NCBI GenBank assembly: GCA_937922945.1
Contig: CAKZUP010000001.1
Location: forward strand, 1-44,062
Length of the DNA stretch: 44,062 bases
Reading direction: 5' to 3'
Source: an uncultured Granulosicoccaceae bacterium
GTDB lineage: Bacteria; Pseudomonadota; Gammaproteobacteria; Granulosicoccales; Granulosicoccaceae
The translations under genes and the position numbers were made by a program. This document shows positions 1 through 9,042 of the stretch, piece after piece. The notes under the pieces are model-generated. The model saw nothing but the letters and a program-made list of their open reading frames with translations, did no database searches and was not told where the DNA came from. Position 1 is the first letter of the stretch, and each line of letters opens with the position of its first letter.

Positions 1-171
1 ATGCTTAAAGTAACGCTGGTTAAAAGCATGAACGGCCGATTGAAAAATCATAAAGCCTGTGTTCGTGGTTTGGGAATCCGTCGTATGCATCAAACGGTTG
101 AGGTGCGTGATACGCCTGAAAACCGCGGCATGATCAACAAAGCTTATTACATGCTTCGTGTTGAAGACTAG
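1..171 (+). CDS. rpmD: 50S ribosomal protein L30 (5' end at window edge)
   Basis: This is the large-subunit protein L30, 56 residues as read from the ATG at base 1. The LKVTLVKS start, the [17 protein letters not shown] core and the [15 protein letters not shown] tail are typical of L30. Family members are about 58-60 residues and often begin two or three residues earlier, so the true start may lie just outside the window; no ribosome binding site is visible. It is followed by rplO, secY and rpmJ in the normal spc-operon order. The identity is certain, the start is not. Confidence 0.93.
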   Translation: MLKVTLVKSMNGRLKNHKACVRGLGIRRMHQTVEVRDTPENRGMINKAYYMLRVED

Positions 172-227
172 TCGACTTGCTGACTAATCGACTCGAAGAC
201 TAATAGAAGAGCGAAACGAGAAATATC

Positions 228-677
228 ATGAGTCTTAACAATTTAAAACCAGCTGCTGGCAGTCGTAAAACCGCCCATCGCGTTGGACGCGGCATTGGTT
301 CTGGTTGGGGCAAAACCTGCGGTCGTGGCCACAAAGGTCAGAAGTCTCGTTCAGGTGGCTGGCACAAGGTTGGTTTTGAAGGTGGTCAGATGCCTATTCA
401 GCGTCGACTGCCAAAATTCGGTTTCACCTCTCGCATGGGTCGTTACTATGCCGAGGTACGTTTGCACGAGCTGGCGCTAATTGAAGACGGTGGTGTAACA
501 CCGGAATCACTCATTGCGGCAGGTTTAGTTCCAACGCAAACCAAAACAGTAAAGATCATCCTGTCCGGCAGCATCGATAAAGCGGTGCAGGTATCAGGTT
601 GTCGAGTAACAAAAGGCGCCAAGGCAGCAATTGAAGCTGCTGGTGGCAGCATTACTGAAGTGACGGTTCCGGCTTAG
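228..677 (+). CDS. rplO: 50S ribosomal protein L15
   Basis: L15 of the large ribosomal subunit, 149 residues, a normal bacterial length. The N-terminus is the conserved Gly/Arg/Lys-rich rRNA-binding extension ([26 protein letters not shown]), followed by the [15 protein letters not shown] motif and an alpha/beta C-terminal domain. An upstream GAAACGAG stretch is a modest ribosome binding site. It lies between rpmD and secY on the same strand, as in the spc operon of other gammaproteobacteria, so co-transcription and control by upstream spc signals outside the window are expected. Confidence 0.98.
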   Translation: MSLNNLKPAAGSRKTAHRVGRGIGSGWGKTCGRGHKGQKSRSGGWHKVGFEGGQMPIQRRLPKFGFTSRMGRYYAEVRLHELALIEDGGVTPESLIAAGLVPTQTKTVKIILSGSIDKAVQVSGCRVTKGAKAAIEAAGGSITEVTVPA

Positions 678-751
678 GGATCGTCCGAGCACGAGATAGC
701 ATTAAGTTCCGCGTAGGTCGGTTTCTCACTATCAAGAGCGTATAACACACT

Positions 752-2095
752 ATGGCAAAAGAGCAGGATAAAAAAGCGCTAGGCGGCGGTATCGGTGGTT
801 CATCCGAGCTGCGTGCTCGCCTGCTGTTTGTGCTTTTTGCAATCGCGATTTTCCGCATCGGTTCGCACATCACTATTCCAGGTGTCGATCCTCGCGTAAT
901 GGCGCAATTGTTTGAAGCCCAAAGCGGTGGCATTATGGGCATGTTGAACATGTTCGGTGGCGGTGCACTGTCGCGTATGTCTTTGTTCGCGTTGGGCGTC
1001 ATGCCCTACATATCTGCATCGATTATCATGCAGTTAATGACACACGTCATTCCATCCCTTGAGCAATTGCGCAAGGAAGGGGAGAGTGGTCGTCGGACCA
1101 TAACCAAGTACACACGTTATGGCACATTGATTCTTGCCACCATCCAGTCTGTGGGTGTGGCTATCGCGTTGCAATCACAATCGTCTGGTGGCGACAACGT
1201 GGTATTTCTAAACGGCCCGGGCTTTGTTGTCACAGCGGCTATCACGTTGATTACTGGCACCATGTTTTTAATGTGGCTTGGTGAACAGATTACAGAGCGT
1301 GGAATTGGAAACGGTATTTCCATACTGATTTTTGCGGGTATTGTTGCAGGTTTACCACGGGCCATTGGTGGAACACTCGAGTTGGCTGCACGCGGCGAAC
1401 TGGCTTCATTCACCGTTATTCTTCTGTTTGCGATGGTGCTGGCAGTAACTGCATTTGTAGTATTTGTGGAACGAGGTCAGCGACGCATAACGGTTAACTA
1501 TGCGAAGCGCCAGCAAGGCCGCAAGATGTATCAGGCGCAGTCTAGCCATTTGCCGCTGAAATTGAACATGGCTGGTGTTATTCCGCCCATATTTGCATCC
1601 AGTATCATTTTATTCCCGGCAACAATGGGTGACCTCGCAACCAGTAACTCTAATAGTTGGTTGAACACGTTGGTCTCCACACTGCAACCGGGTCAGCCTG
1701 TGTATATCTTGCTGTATGCATCGGCCATCATATTTTTCTGCTTTTTCTACACAGCGTTGGTATTCAATGCAAAAGAAACGGCAGATAATTTAAAGCGCTC
1801 CGGTGCTTTCATCCCCGGGATTCGTCCTGGAGAGCAAACTGCTCGCTACATCGATGGTGTACTAACACGTCTAACGCTCTATGGCGCCATGTACATCACG
1901 CTTGTTTGCTTGCTACCTGAGTTCCTGATCCTGCTGTGGAATGTGCCTTTTTACTTTGGTGGAACCTCGTTGTTGATCATCGTGGTTGTTGTCATGGACT
2001 TTGTTGCTCAGGCACAGGCCCATATGATGAGCCATCAGTACGAAGGGCTTATGAAAAAGTCAGGCCCGAAAGGAGCACCGCGTGGCGCACGTTAG
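752..2095 (+). CDS. secY: Preprotein translocase subunit SecY
   Basis: Central pore subunit of the SecYEG translocon in the inner membrane, 447 residues (E. coli SecY is 443). About ten hydrophobic segments are readable. Conserved stretches include [14 protein letters not shown] (plug and helix 2 region, near residue 88), [11 protein letters not shown] near 190, [19 protein letters not shown] in the cytosolic loop near 240, and [18 protein letters not shown] near 350, all signature SecY segments. The C-terminal tail is basic. It follows rplO with a 74-bp gap and precedes rpmJ, the standard spc operon arrangement. Nothing unusual was seen. Confidence 0.98.
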   Translation: MAKEQDKKALGGGIGGSSELRARLLFVLFAIAIFRIGSHITIPGVDPRVMAQLFEAQSGGIMGMLNMFGGGALSRMSLFALGVMPYISASIIMQLMTHVIPSLEQLRKEGESGRRTITKYTRYGTLILATIQSVGVAIALQSQSSGGDNVVFLNGPGFVVTAAITLITGTMFLMWLGEQITERGIGNGISILIFAGIVAGLPRAIGGTLELAARGELASFTVILLFAMVLAVTAFVVFVERGQRRITVNYAKRQQGRKMYQAQSSHLPLKLNMAGVIPPIFASSIILFPATMGDLATSNSNSWLNTLVSTLQPGQPVYILLYASAIIFFCFFYTALVFNAKETADNLKRSGAFIPGIRPGEQTARYIDGVLTRLTLYGAMYITLVCLLPEFLILLWNVPFYFGGTSLLIIVVVVMDFVAQAQAHMMSHQYEGLMKKSGPKGAPRGAR

Positions 2096-2128
2096 TGCGA
2101 CCACTATTGCGGACGTTGGAGAACACAA

Positions 2129-2242
2129 ATGAAAGTTAGAGCTTCAGTAAAAAAAATCTGCCGTAATTGTAAGGTGGTTAAGCGCAAAGGCGTAATACGC
2201 GTTATTTGCAGCGACCCACGACACAAGCAGCGTCAAGGATAA
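2129..2242 (+). CDS. rpmJ: 50S ribosomal protein L36
   Basis: A 37-residue protein beginning [21 protein letters not shown] and ending DPRHKQRQG. The Cys11, Cys14, Cys27 and His32 pattern is the zinc-ribbon of the C+ (zinc-binding) form of L36. The upstream GTTGGAGAACACAA supplies a GGAG ribosome binding site eight bases before the ATG. It sits between secY and rpsM, its usual place at the spc/alpha junction. Keeping all four zinc ligands suggests this is the primary, zinc-replete paralogue rather than the zinc-free stress form. Confidence 0.97.
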   Translation: MKVRASVKKICRNCKVVKRKGVIRVICSDPRHKQRQG

Positions 2243-2254
2243 TCGGAGAAAAGC

Positions 2255-2611
2255 ATGGCTCGAATTGCCGGCATCAATATTCCGGTCCAGAAACACATCT
2301 GGATCGCGTTAACCTCGATATACGGTATTGGCCGTACTCGCGCACGTGAAATTTGCGTTGCGGCGGGTGTTGCCTCAGACACCAAAGTGCGTGATCTGTC
2401 CGAGTCGGAAGTAGAAAACCTACGAACCGAGGTTGGGAAATTCACCGTAGAAGGTGATTTGCGTCGTGACGTATCCATGAACATCAAACGTCTGATGGAT
2501 CTGGGTTGTTACAGAGGCATTCGCCACCGTCGCGGGTTGCCGCTTCGCGGTCAGCGCACTAAAACGAACGCGCGAACGCGGAAAGGGCCACGCAGGCCTC
2601 TTAAGCGTTAA
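2255..2611 (+). CDS. rpsM: 30S ribosomal protein S13
   Basis: S13 of the small subunit head, 118 residues, the same length as E. coli S13. It begins [26 protein letters not shown] and ends in the basic tail with [20 protein letters not shown], both family signatures. The start has a GGAGAAAAGC ribosome binding region. It is the first gene of the alpha operon and is only 12 bp downstream of rpmJ, so the S4-responsive leader described in E. coli would have to overlap rpmJ if it exists here; I cannot confirm such a pseudoknot by eye. Confidence 0.98.
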   Translation: MARIAGINIPVQKHIWIALTSIYGIGRTRAREICVAAGVASDTKVRDLSESEVENLRTEVGKFTVEGDLRRDVSMNIKRLMDLGCYRGIRHRRGLPLRGQRTKTNARTRKGPRRPLKR

Positions 2612-2668
2612 TTCGTTTTGCTCAATAGCATTCGAATTCGTATAACGAAAAAGTTTAGAGATTAAAAG

Positions 2669-3052
2669 ATGGCAGCCAGTAGCCCAAAGAAGAAAGCTCG
2701 TCGTACCGTTACCGACGGTATTGCGCATATACACGCATCGTTTAATAACACGATCGTGATGATAACTGATCGTCAAGGCAATGCGCTTTCTTGGGCCACT
2801 GCTGGTGGGTCAGGTTTTCGTGGTTCGCGAAAGAGTACGCCTTACGCTGCACAGGTAGCGGCAGAGCGGGCTGGTGAAGCGGCCAAAGAGTATGGTTTGA
2901 AAAACATTGATGTTCGCGTTAAAGGTCCTGGGCCTGGCCGCGATTCAGCAGTGCGTTCACTGAACAACGTGGGTTTTAAAATCAGTAGCATCCTGGATGT
3001 AACGCCAATTCCCCATAATGGCTGCCGGCCGCCTAAAAAGCGTCGTGTATAG
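2669..3052 (+). CDS. rpsK: 30S ribosomal protein S11
   Basis: S11 of the small-subunit platform, 127 residues. Signature segments are [33 protein letters not shown], the [13 protein letters not shown] motif and the C-terminal [18 protein letters not shown], where the Asn-Gly pair is the conserved site that becomes isoaspartate in other bacteria. It lies between rpsM and rpsD on the same strand, the usual alpha operon order. No irregularities were seen. Confidence 0.98.
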   Translation: MAASSPKKKARRTVTDGIAHIHASFNNTIVMITDRQGNALSWATAGGSGFRGSRKSTPYAAQVAAERAGEAAKEYGLKNIDVRVKGPGPGRDSAVRSLNNVGFKISSILDVTPIPHNGCRPPKKRRV

Positions 3053-3095
3053 CAGGATGAAACAGCTGATTTTGTTAAAGGTTGGAGTGTAATTA

Positions 3096-3716
3096 GTGGC
3101 TCGTTATATTGGTCCAAAGTGTAAGTTAAGCAGACGTGAAGGCACAGACCTTTACCTGAAGTCAGGTATTCGTCCGCTGGAATCAAAATGTAATCTTGAA
3201 ACCCCACCAGGTATGCAAGGTGCGAAGCGTGGTCGTCCGTCTGACTATGCAATGCAGTTGCGCGAGAAGCAGAAATTGCGTCGCATGTATGGCGTGCTTG
3301 AAAAGCAATTCCGTAATTACTACAAAGCGGCGGCGGCGACTAAAGGCGCAACGGGTGAAAACTTGTTAAGCATGCTGGAGCAACGCTTAGACAACGTGGT
3401 TTACCGTATGGGCTTCGGCTCAACCCGCGCAGAAGCGCGTCAATTGGTATCGCACAAGTCAGTGATGGTTGACGGTAAGATCGTGAATATCGCTTCTTAT
3501 CAAGTGAAGCCAAATCAAACTGTATCCATTCGTGAGAAGGCAAAGAAACAAGCCAGAATTTCTGACGCAATGGAGTTGGCTACCCAGCGTGGATTGCCCG
3601 GTTGGTTAGAAGTAGATAGCAAGAAATTTGAAGGTGTTTTTAAATCTGTGCCAGACCGAGCCGATTTGCCAGCAGAGATCAATGAGTCGCTGGTGGTAGA
3701 ACTGTACTCGAAGTAA
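3096..3716 (+). CDS. rpsD: 30S ribosomal protein S4 (GTG start)
   Basis: S4, primary 16S rRNA-binding protein and, in E. coli, translational repressor of the alpha operon; 206 residues, the usual length. The start is a GTG at 3096 with an upstream TTGGAGTG ribosome binding site, giving [23 protein letters not shown]. The S4 RNA-binding domain (residues about 95-160, [15 protein letters not shown] and [22 protein letters not shown]) is intact. The N-terminal zinc-type cysteines are largely absent, as in the zinc-independent class. The spacing to rpoA (about 137 bp) is longer than in E. coli. Confidence 0.98.
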   Translation: MARYIGPKCKLSRREGTDLYLKSGIRPLESKCNLETPPGMQGAKRGRPSDYAMQLREKQKLRRMYGVLEKQFRNYYKAAAATKGATGENLLSMLEQRLDNVVYRMGFGSTRAEARQLVSHKSVMVDGKIVNIASYQVKPNQTVSIREKAKKQARISDAMELATQRGLPGWLEVDSKKFEGVFKSVPDRADLPAEINESLVVELYSK

Positions 3717-3853
3717 AGGGAATACCTGTGGTGCTGTTGTTCCGGGTCTGGTTGTCACTCAGTGAATAGTTAGGCCTTAGCGGAACGGCAAGCACAAGCG
3801 TCGCGGCATTTGCCTCGACTATGTTCAGTAGAGATTAAATCAGGTTGAATGCC

Positions 3854-4846
3854 ATGCAGACAGAATTTTTAAAACCACGCATTGTTGACGTATCGGCTTA
3901 CAGCACTAACCATGCGAAAGTAACGCTCGAGCCTCTAGAACGCGGATTTGGGCACACATTGGGTAATGCGTTGCGACGTATCCTGTTGTCCTCTATGCCC
4001 GGTGCGGCCATTTACGAAGCAGAAATTGAAGGCGTGTTGCACGAGTACACCACCATGGAAGGCGTACAGGAAGACGTGCTCGATATCCTTCTTAATCTTA
4101 AAGGTGTGTCTATTGTTATGCACGCCAAAGAAGAAGCAACCTTAAAACTCGTAAAGCAGGGTCCATGTGTTGTGACTGCTGCCGACATCACGCTCGATCA
4201 TGACATTGAGATTGTTAATCCTGACCACGTTATTTGTACGTTAACGGGCAATACAAACCTCAACATGACACTACGCGCGCGTGTGGGTCGTGGTTATGAG
4301 CCAGCGTCACACCGTAAATTGGATGAAGGCGAGAATCGTCCTATCGGCAGTTTACAGATCGATGCATCGTTTAGCCCGGTTAGCCGAGTTGCCTACAACG
4401 TCGATAGCGCACGTGTAGAGCAGCGTACTGATCTGGATAAGCTCATTATCGACCTAGAAACCAACGGTACCATCGACCCGGAAGAGGCGATTCGTAAATC
4501 TGCGACGATTCTTCAGGAACAGTTGTCCGTGTTTGTTGATCTTAAAGCCGAGACACAAACGCAGGAAGAGGAAGAAGCGTCAGACATCGACCCGATTCTG
4601 CTCCGTCCAGTCGACGATTTAGAATTGACCGTTCGCTCTGCGAATTGCCTGAAGGCGGAAAACATTTACTACATCGGCGATCTGATTCAGAGAACCGAAG
4701 TAGAATTGCTGAAAACGCCTAACCTGGGTAAGAAGTCTTTAACTGAAATCAAAGACGTACTTGCGCAGCAAGCCCTGTCTTTGGGTATGCGTCTTGAGAA
4801 CTGGCCTCCACCAGAGTTGCAAAAGCAACGCGAACTGGGCAAGTAG
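3854..4846 (+). CDS. rpoA: DNA-directed RNA polymerase subunit alpha
   Basis: RNA polymerase alpha subunit, 330 residues from the ATG at 3854, which matches the family N-terminus ([16 protein letters not shown]); an in-frame TTG at 3845 would add three unneeded residues. The N-terminal assembly domain carries [22 protein letters not shown] (about residues 30-50), and the C-terminal domain carries [18 protein letters not shown] and the [16 protein letters not shown] helix-hairpin-helix used for UP elements and activator contact. It follows rpsD and precedes rplQ, completing the alpha operon. Confidence 0.98.
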   Translation: MQTEFLKPRIVDVSAYSTNHAKVTLEPLERGFGHTLGNALRRILLSSMPGAAIYEAEIEGVLHEYTTMEGVQEDVLDILLNLKGVSIVMHAKEEATLKLVKQGPCVVTAADITLDHDIEIVNPDHVICTLTGNTNLNMTLRARVGRGYEPASHRKLDEGENRPIGSLQIDASFSPVSRVAYNVDSARVEQRTDLDKLIIDLETNGTIDPEEAIRKSATILQEQLSVFVDLKAETQTQEEEEASDIDPILLRPVDDLELTVRSANCLKAENIYYIGDLIQRTEVELLKTPNLGKKSLTEIKDVLAQQALSLGMRLENWPPPELQKQRELGK

Positions 4847-4974
4847 GCAGTTACTCATAATCGGCTGTGTTCAATGTAACTGGCTCGTCGGGTTGAGTTA
4901 ATTGCAGGCAGCAGGTTTTATTAGAAAATTTGTTAAGTCGAGCTGGATACGTCTAGCTGACAATTGGAAAGAAC

Positions 4975-5337
4975 ATGAGACATCGTAAGAGTGGGCGCAA
5001 GCTCAATAGAAATAGCAGTCACCGTCAGGCTATGTTTCGCAACATGGCCACGTCGTTGGTCGAGCATGAGTCTATTCGCACTACTTTGCCGAAGGCGAAA
5101 GAGTTGCGCCGTGTGGTTGAACCGCTGATCACCATGAGCAAAAACGACAACGTGGCAAAGCGTCGTCTGGCTTTTGCCCGGTTGCGTGATAAAGCGGCTG
5201 TTGGCAAGCTGTTCACCGATCTCGGCCCACGCTTCTCCAGTCGACCCGGTGGCTACACACGAATCATGAAATGCGGTATGCGTCCTGGTGACAATGCGCC
5301 GATGGCGATCATTGAGTTCGTCGATCGCGGCGAATAA
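4975..5337 (+). CDS. rplQ: 50S ribosomal protein L17
   Basis: L17 of the large subunit, 120 residues, last gene of the alpha operon. The [24 protein letters not shown] start and the [24 protein letters not shown]-terminus are diagnostic. A GGAAAGAAC ribosome binding site precedes the ATG. The 128-bp gap from rpoA is somewhat long for this pair. A strong intrinsic terminator lies about 110 bp downstream, so transcription of the ribosomal block probably ends there. Confidence 0.98.
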   Translation: MRHRKSGRKLNRNSSHRQAMFRNMATSLVEHESIRTTLPKAKELRRVVEPLITMSKNDNVAKRRLAFARLRDKAAVGKLFTDLGPRFSSRPGGYTRIMKCGMRPGDNAPMAIIEFVDRGE

Positions 5338-5447
5338 ATCCGCAGTGAGCTGAAAAGCCAATGGCATAGCACACCGAGCTCAGATGGTATGCGGTAAAGG
5401 ATTGCGCCGACATCATTGACTCTAATACAATAAAATCAGTACAAACC

Positions 5448-5479
5448 AGCCCGGTTCGTTAGCGACCCGGGCTTTTTTG
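5448..5479 (+). terminator. Intrinsic terminator of the alpha operon
   Basis: A perfect 7-bp GC-rich stem (AGCCCGG at 5448-5454 with CCGGGCT at 5467-5473), a 12-base loop, and a run of six T immediately after the stem. It lies downstream of rplQ and upstream of an unrelated ABC transporter gene, exactly where the ribosomal transcript should end. Confidence 0.88.
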
Positions 5480-5490
5480 TTTCTCATAAT

Positions 5491-5520
5491 GGTGAAATTT
5501 TAGCAGGGTGAAATTTTAGC
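5491..5520. repeat. Two-copy 16-bp-period direct repeat
   Basis: The 14-mer GGTGAAATTTTAGC occurs at 5491-5504 and again at 5507-5520, separated by AG. It lies just after the alpha-operon terminator and 60 bp before the ABC transporter start, so it could be a duplicated operator or simply a slippage duplication. It resembles in size the other short tandem repeats in this window. Confidence 0.8.
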
Positions 5521-5580
5521 CGCTCCACCTGTTAAATTCGCACTCTGGCGACGCGCTACCATAGGCTGAAACACTGAACC

Positions 5581-7392
5581 ATGGTTGAATCAACAACAAG
5601 CTTTAGTGCGTTACTGCATCTGCTGCGTTACGCTCGCGGCTATCGACGCCGCATTTTGCTGGCCAGTACGTGCTCCGCTCTGAATACCTTTTTTGATGTC
5701 ATGCCGGAAATTCTTATCGGTATTGCCATCGATGTCGTCGTGAATAGGGACGCAAGCTTTGTTGCATCGCTGGGTTTTGAGACGCCAAAATCTCAGATTG
5801 TGGTGCTCGGTGTTCTGACATTTATTATCTGGGTTGGCGAATCGCTATTCGAATATTTATATCTCATTCTGTGGCGTAACCTTGCGCAGGATCTGCAGGC
5901 AGACATGCGGCAGGATGCCTATGAGCAGGTTCAAAGGCAAGACATGAGTTATTTCGAATCGCGAAGCTCTGGTGAGCTTAGCGCCATTCTTAATGATGAT
6001 GTGAATCAACTCGAACGTTTTCTCGATGGCGGTGCAAATGACTTTCTGCAAGTCTTTGTCGCTGTTGTATTGGTTGGTGGCGTGTTTTTCTATGTGTCTC
6101 CAACCATCGCCTGGTTAGCCATTACCCCGATTCCCGTTGTCATTTGGGGGGCGTTTTTCTATATGCGACGCGCTACACCGCTGTACGCAGATGTGCGCTC
6201 TCAAGTGGGTTCACTGGCTAACCGGTTAACCAACAATCTGGGTGGCATTGCCACAATCAAAGCCTTTACCGGTGAAAAGCGAGAGGCAGCGCGGTTGCGT
6301 GATGCAAGTAATCGCTATGTTGCGGCAAACCGAAAAGCGATACGCGTCAGCTCTGCGTTTATTCCAATGATCCGCATGGCAATACTGTGCGGATTTTTGG
6401 CGACATTTATTATTGGGGGATTTAAAACACTGGATGGTACGCTTAACGTGGGCGCCTACGGCATGCTGGTTTTTTTGACTCAGCGGTTACTGTGGCCACT
6501 CACGCGCTTGGCCCAAACGGTTGATTTGTATGAGCGGGCCATGGCCAGCACGCGTCGTATTTTACGCTTGATAGAAACGCCCAGCGATGTACGTAACACT
6601 GGGACAAAGCAATTGCCATTGCCTATAGCAGGGCGAGTGGAATTTGATTCGCTATCGTTTCGCTATGATGCATCCATGGCAGGAGTGAGTGAGATATCAC
6701 TGGATATACCAGCAGGCCAAACAGTGGCCCTGGTGGGGGCAACTGGCTCGGGTAAATCCACGTTAATAAAGTTGTTGCTGCGGTTCTACCCAGTAGGAAG
6801 CGGCAGTATTCTTATCGATAACGTACCCATCAATGAGCTCACATTATCATCACTAAGAGATTCCATTGGTCTGGTTAGCCAAGATGTTTTTTTGTTCGAA
6901 GGCAGTGTCCGCGACAATATTGCCTATGGAAAACCTGACGCCACATCAGAAGAGATAGAGCTTGCTGCAAAATCTGCTGAGGCATGGGATTTTATTATGC
7001 GCTTGCCAGAAGGTTTCAATACGTTGGTGGGTGAGCGAGGTGTAAAGTTGTCTGGTGGTCAGCGGCAACGACTATCACTGGCACGGGCTATTGTGAAAAA
7101 TCCAGCCATTCTGATTTTAGATGAAGCAACCAGCGCTGTTGATAATGAAACAGAAGCCGCAATACAGCACTCACTAGCGACGGTGTCAAAGGGGCGCACT
7201 GTGTTGGTGGTGGCGCATAGGTTGTCAACTATTGTATCCGCACACAATATTGTTGTACTTGATTCCGGCTCGATAGTAGAGCAGGGTACGCACGAGCAAT
7301 TGTTGGCTATCGATGGTTATTATGCTCGTCAATGGAAGGTTCAGACCGGTGCAGCTACTTCACTCTCCTCAGCGCTTACTGAAGATTTGTAA
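5581..7392 (+). CDS. ABC exporter, fused permease and ATPase (MsbA/multidrug type)
   Basis: A 603-residue half-transporter that would act as a dimer in the inner membrane, pumping a lipid-like or drug-like substrate out of the cytoplasm at ATP cost. The N-terminal part (about 20-320) is an exporter-type transmembrane domain with around six hydrophobic segments. The C-terminal ATPase has Walker A GATGSGKST near 386, LSGGQRQRLSLARA near 490, Walker B ILILDEATSAVD near 511 and the H-loop VAHRLST near 545, all intact. The ATG at 5581 has only a weak ribosome binding site. The EamA permease gene starts three bases after its stop, so the two are probably co-transcribed. The substrate cannot be told from sequence. 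Confidence 0.9.
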   Translation: MVESTTSFSALLHLLRYARGYRRRILLASTCSALNTFFDVMPEILIGIAIDVVVNRDASFVASLGFETPKSQIVVLGVLTFIIWVGESLFEYLYLILWRNLAQDLQADMRQDAYEQVQRQDMSYFESRSSGELSAILNDDVNQLERFLDGGANDFLQVFVAVVLVGGVFFYVSPTIAWLAITPIPVVIWGAFFYMRRATPLYADVRSQVGSLANRLTNNLGGIATIKAFTGEKREAARLRDASNRYVAANRKAIRVSSAFIPMIRMAILCGFLATFIIGGFKTLDGTLNVGAYGMLVFLTQRLLWPLTRLAQTVDLYERAMASTRRILRLIETPSDVRNTGTKQLPLPIAGRVEFDSLSFRYDASMAGVSEISLDIPAGQTVALVGATGSGKSTLIKLLLRFYPVGSGSILIDNVPINELTLSSLRDSIGLVSQDVFLFEGSVRDNIAYGKPDATSEEIELAAKSAEAWDFIMRLPEGFNTLVGERGVKLSGGQRQRLSLARAIVKNPAILILDEATSAVDNETEAAIQHSLATVSKGRTVLVVAHRLSTIVSAHNIVVLDSGSIVEQGTHEQLLAIDGYYARQWKVQTGAATSLSSALTEDL

Positions 7393-7395
7393 TCC

Positions 7396-8292
7396 ATGCA
7401 CTGGTTAAATTCCCCAGCCTATTTATTGTTGTGCGTCGGTACGCTGCTGGGGCTGACTTTTCCACTGGGTAAATTGGGTGGACAAGCGGGGGTAGCGCCA
7501 GTTATCTGGGCGTTTGTTATGACCGCCGGTGCATCACTGGGTTTAATGCTTTACCAATTGTTGTTGAGAAAACCACTACTGGTAAATCGGGCAAACTTAA
7601 GTTTTTATTTTTCTGCAGCACTCGTATCACTGGTTATTCCCAACATTCTCACGTTTACGGTAATCCCAAGGCTCGGTGCTGGTTTTACAGGACTGCTGTT
7701 TACCTTATCACCCCTTATAACCTTGGCATTATCGTCCATTTGGCAGGTGCGTATGCCTAACCGTCTGGGTTTGCTGGGAATTGCGGTGGGCTTTGTCGGT
7801 GCTGTCGTTGTGTCGATAACCAGAGGTGAATTGAATAACCCATCGAGTCTTGGTTGGGTTCTGGCAGGATTTTGTATTCCGGTATCGTTGGCTGTTGGCA
7901 ATGTTTATCGGACCATGCGATGGCCCGAGAACGCTCAGCCCATGGAGTTAGCGATTGGTATGAACCTCGCTGCCGGAATCGTATTGCTGCTTTTGGTGTT
8001 AATCATGCCCAGCCTGCAATTGCCTGGTGGATTGCAAACAATACCGCTACTTGTCGGGTTCACTGTTCTGGTTGCAAGCGTTCTGGTTGCGCTGCACTCA
8101 CGACTACAGTTATTTGGTGGCCCGACATATCTTAGTCAAATAGGGTTTATTGCAGCAGCAGTTGCCTTAATTATTGGCGTGTTGGCGTTAGATGAACTCT
8201 ACGCGCCGCTTACCTGGGTCGGCGCAGTTATCATTGTTGCTGGTGCAGTAATAAGTGTTATTGCGATGCGGCAGGTTCAGTCAAGACCTTAA
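7396..8292 (+). CDS. EamA/DMT-family transporter
   Basis: A 298-residue integral membrane protein with about ten hydrophobic helices arranged as two EamA repeats (first from about residue 5 to 135, second from 150 to 293). The internal repeat pattern, a conserved proline in the fourth helix region and a C-terminal GAVIIVAGAVISV segment match the drug/metabolite transporter superfamily. Members export or import small metabolites such as amino acids or nucleotides, but the substrate here is unknown. It lies three bases after the ABC exporter gene and is likely translated from the same message. Confidence 0.88.
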   Translation: MHWLNSPAYLLLCVGTLLGLTFPLGKLGGQAGVAPVIWAFVMTAGASLGLMLYQLLLRKPLLVNRANLSFYFSAALVSLVIPNILTFTVIPRLGAGFTGLLFTLSPLITLALSSIWQVRMPNRLGLLGIAVGFVGAVVVSITRGELNNPSSLGWVLAGFCIPVSLAVGNVYRTMRWPENAQPMELAIGMNLAAGIVLLLLVLIMPSLQLPGGLQTIPLLVGFTVLVASVLVALHSRLQLFGGPTYLSQIGFIAAAVALIIGVLALDELYAPLTWVGAVIIVAGAVISVIAMRQVQSRP

Positions 8293-8342
8293 AAACTGAA
8301 TCCAGTGCGCTAGATTTCGAATTTATTCGGGAGAGAAACATC

Positions 8343-9014
8343 ATGAAAATTTTACTCACGGGTGTAAGCCGTGGTTTAGGCGAAGCATTGTGTCATGAGT
8401 TTGATCGATTGGGGCATGAGGTTGCCGGTTGTGCACGAGACGCTATCGCAATTGATAAGCTAAAAACGTCTATGGGATCTCAGCATCATTTTAGTACCGT
8501 TGATCTTCAGAGTGATAGCGATGTAAAGCGTTGGATACAACAAGTGTGCGAACAATGGGGTACGCCTGAACTGGTGATTAATAACGCGGGTATCATCAAC
8601 AGTAATGCACCTTTATGGGAGGTGCCCCTGGATGAATTTGAACGCGTAATCAATGTCAATATCACCGCAGTATATTCCGTTATTCGCCATATCGTTCCTC
8701 AATTACTCGAACGCGGTAGTGGCGTTATCGCTAACTTAAGTAGTGGCTGGGGGCGTTCTGTATCGGCAGAGGTGGCTCCTTATTGCGCCAGTAAGTGGGG
8801 TGTAGAAGGTTTGACTCAGGCATTAGCGCAGGAGTTGCCAAATGGAATAGCAGCAGTGCCGGTTAATCCTGGCGTTATCAATACCGATATGCTCCAATCG
8901 TGCTTTGGTCCATCGGCAAGTGATGCGCCCACACCGGCTCAGTGGGCAAAGAAAGCTGCGCCGTTCTTCCTGCAATTAAGCATGAGTGATAACGGCCAGC
9001 AGCGCAGCGTATAG
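8343..9014 (+). CDS. Short-chain dehydrogenase/reductase
   Basis: A 223-residue classical SDR. The nucleotide-binding motif TGVSRGLG is at residues 6-13, NNAG at 80-83, the catalytic serine at 133-134 (NLSS), and Tyr147/Lys151 in YCASK, so the enzyme should be active. Substrate and cofactor choice cannot be read with certainty. It is a little shorter than typical (about 250) because the C-terminus ends soon after the PGVINTDM segment. A GGGAGAGAAACATC stretch supplies a good ribosome binding site. It converges on the minus-strand fusion gene 28 bp downstream. Confidence 0.9.
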   Translation: MKILLTGVSRGLGEALCHEFDRLGHEVAGCARDAIAIDKLKTSMGSQHHFSTVDLQSDSDVKRWIQQVCEQWGTPELVINNAGIINSNAPLWEVPLDEFERVINVNITAVYSVIRHIVPQLLERGSGVIANLSSGWGRSVSAEVAPYCASKWGVEGLTQALAQELPNGIAAVPVNPGVINTDMLQSCFGPSASDAPTPAQWAKKAAPFFLQLSMSDNGQQRSV

Positions 9015-9042
9015 CTGGATAACTGCCGGGAGGCCGCCGAGG

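Noticed and set aside
2255-2611. S4-responsive pseudoknot leader of the alpha operon
   Set aside because: Only 12 bp separate rpmJ and rpsM, and I could not identify the E. coli-type pseudoknot by eye.
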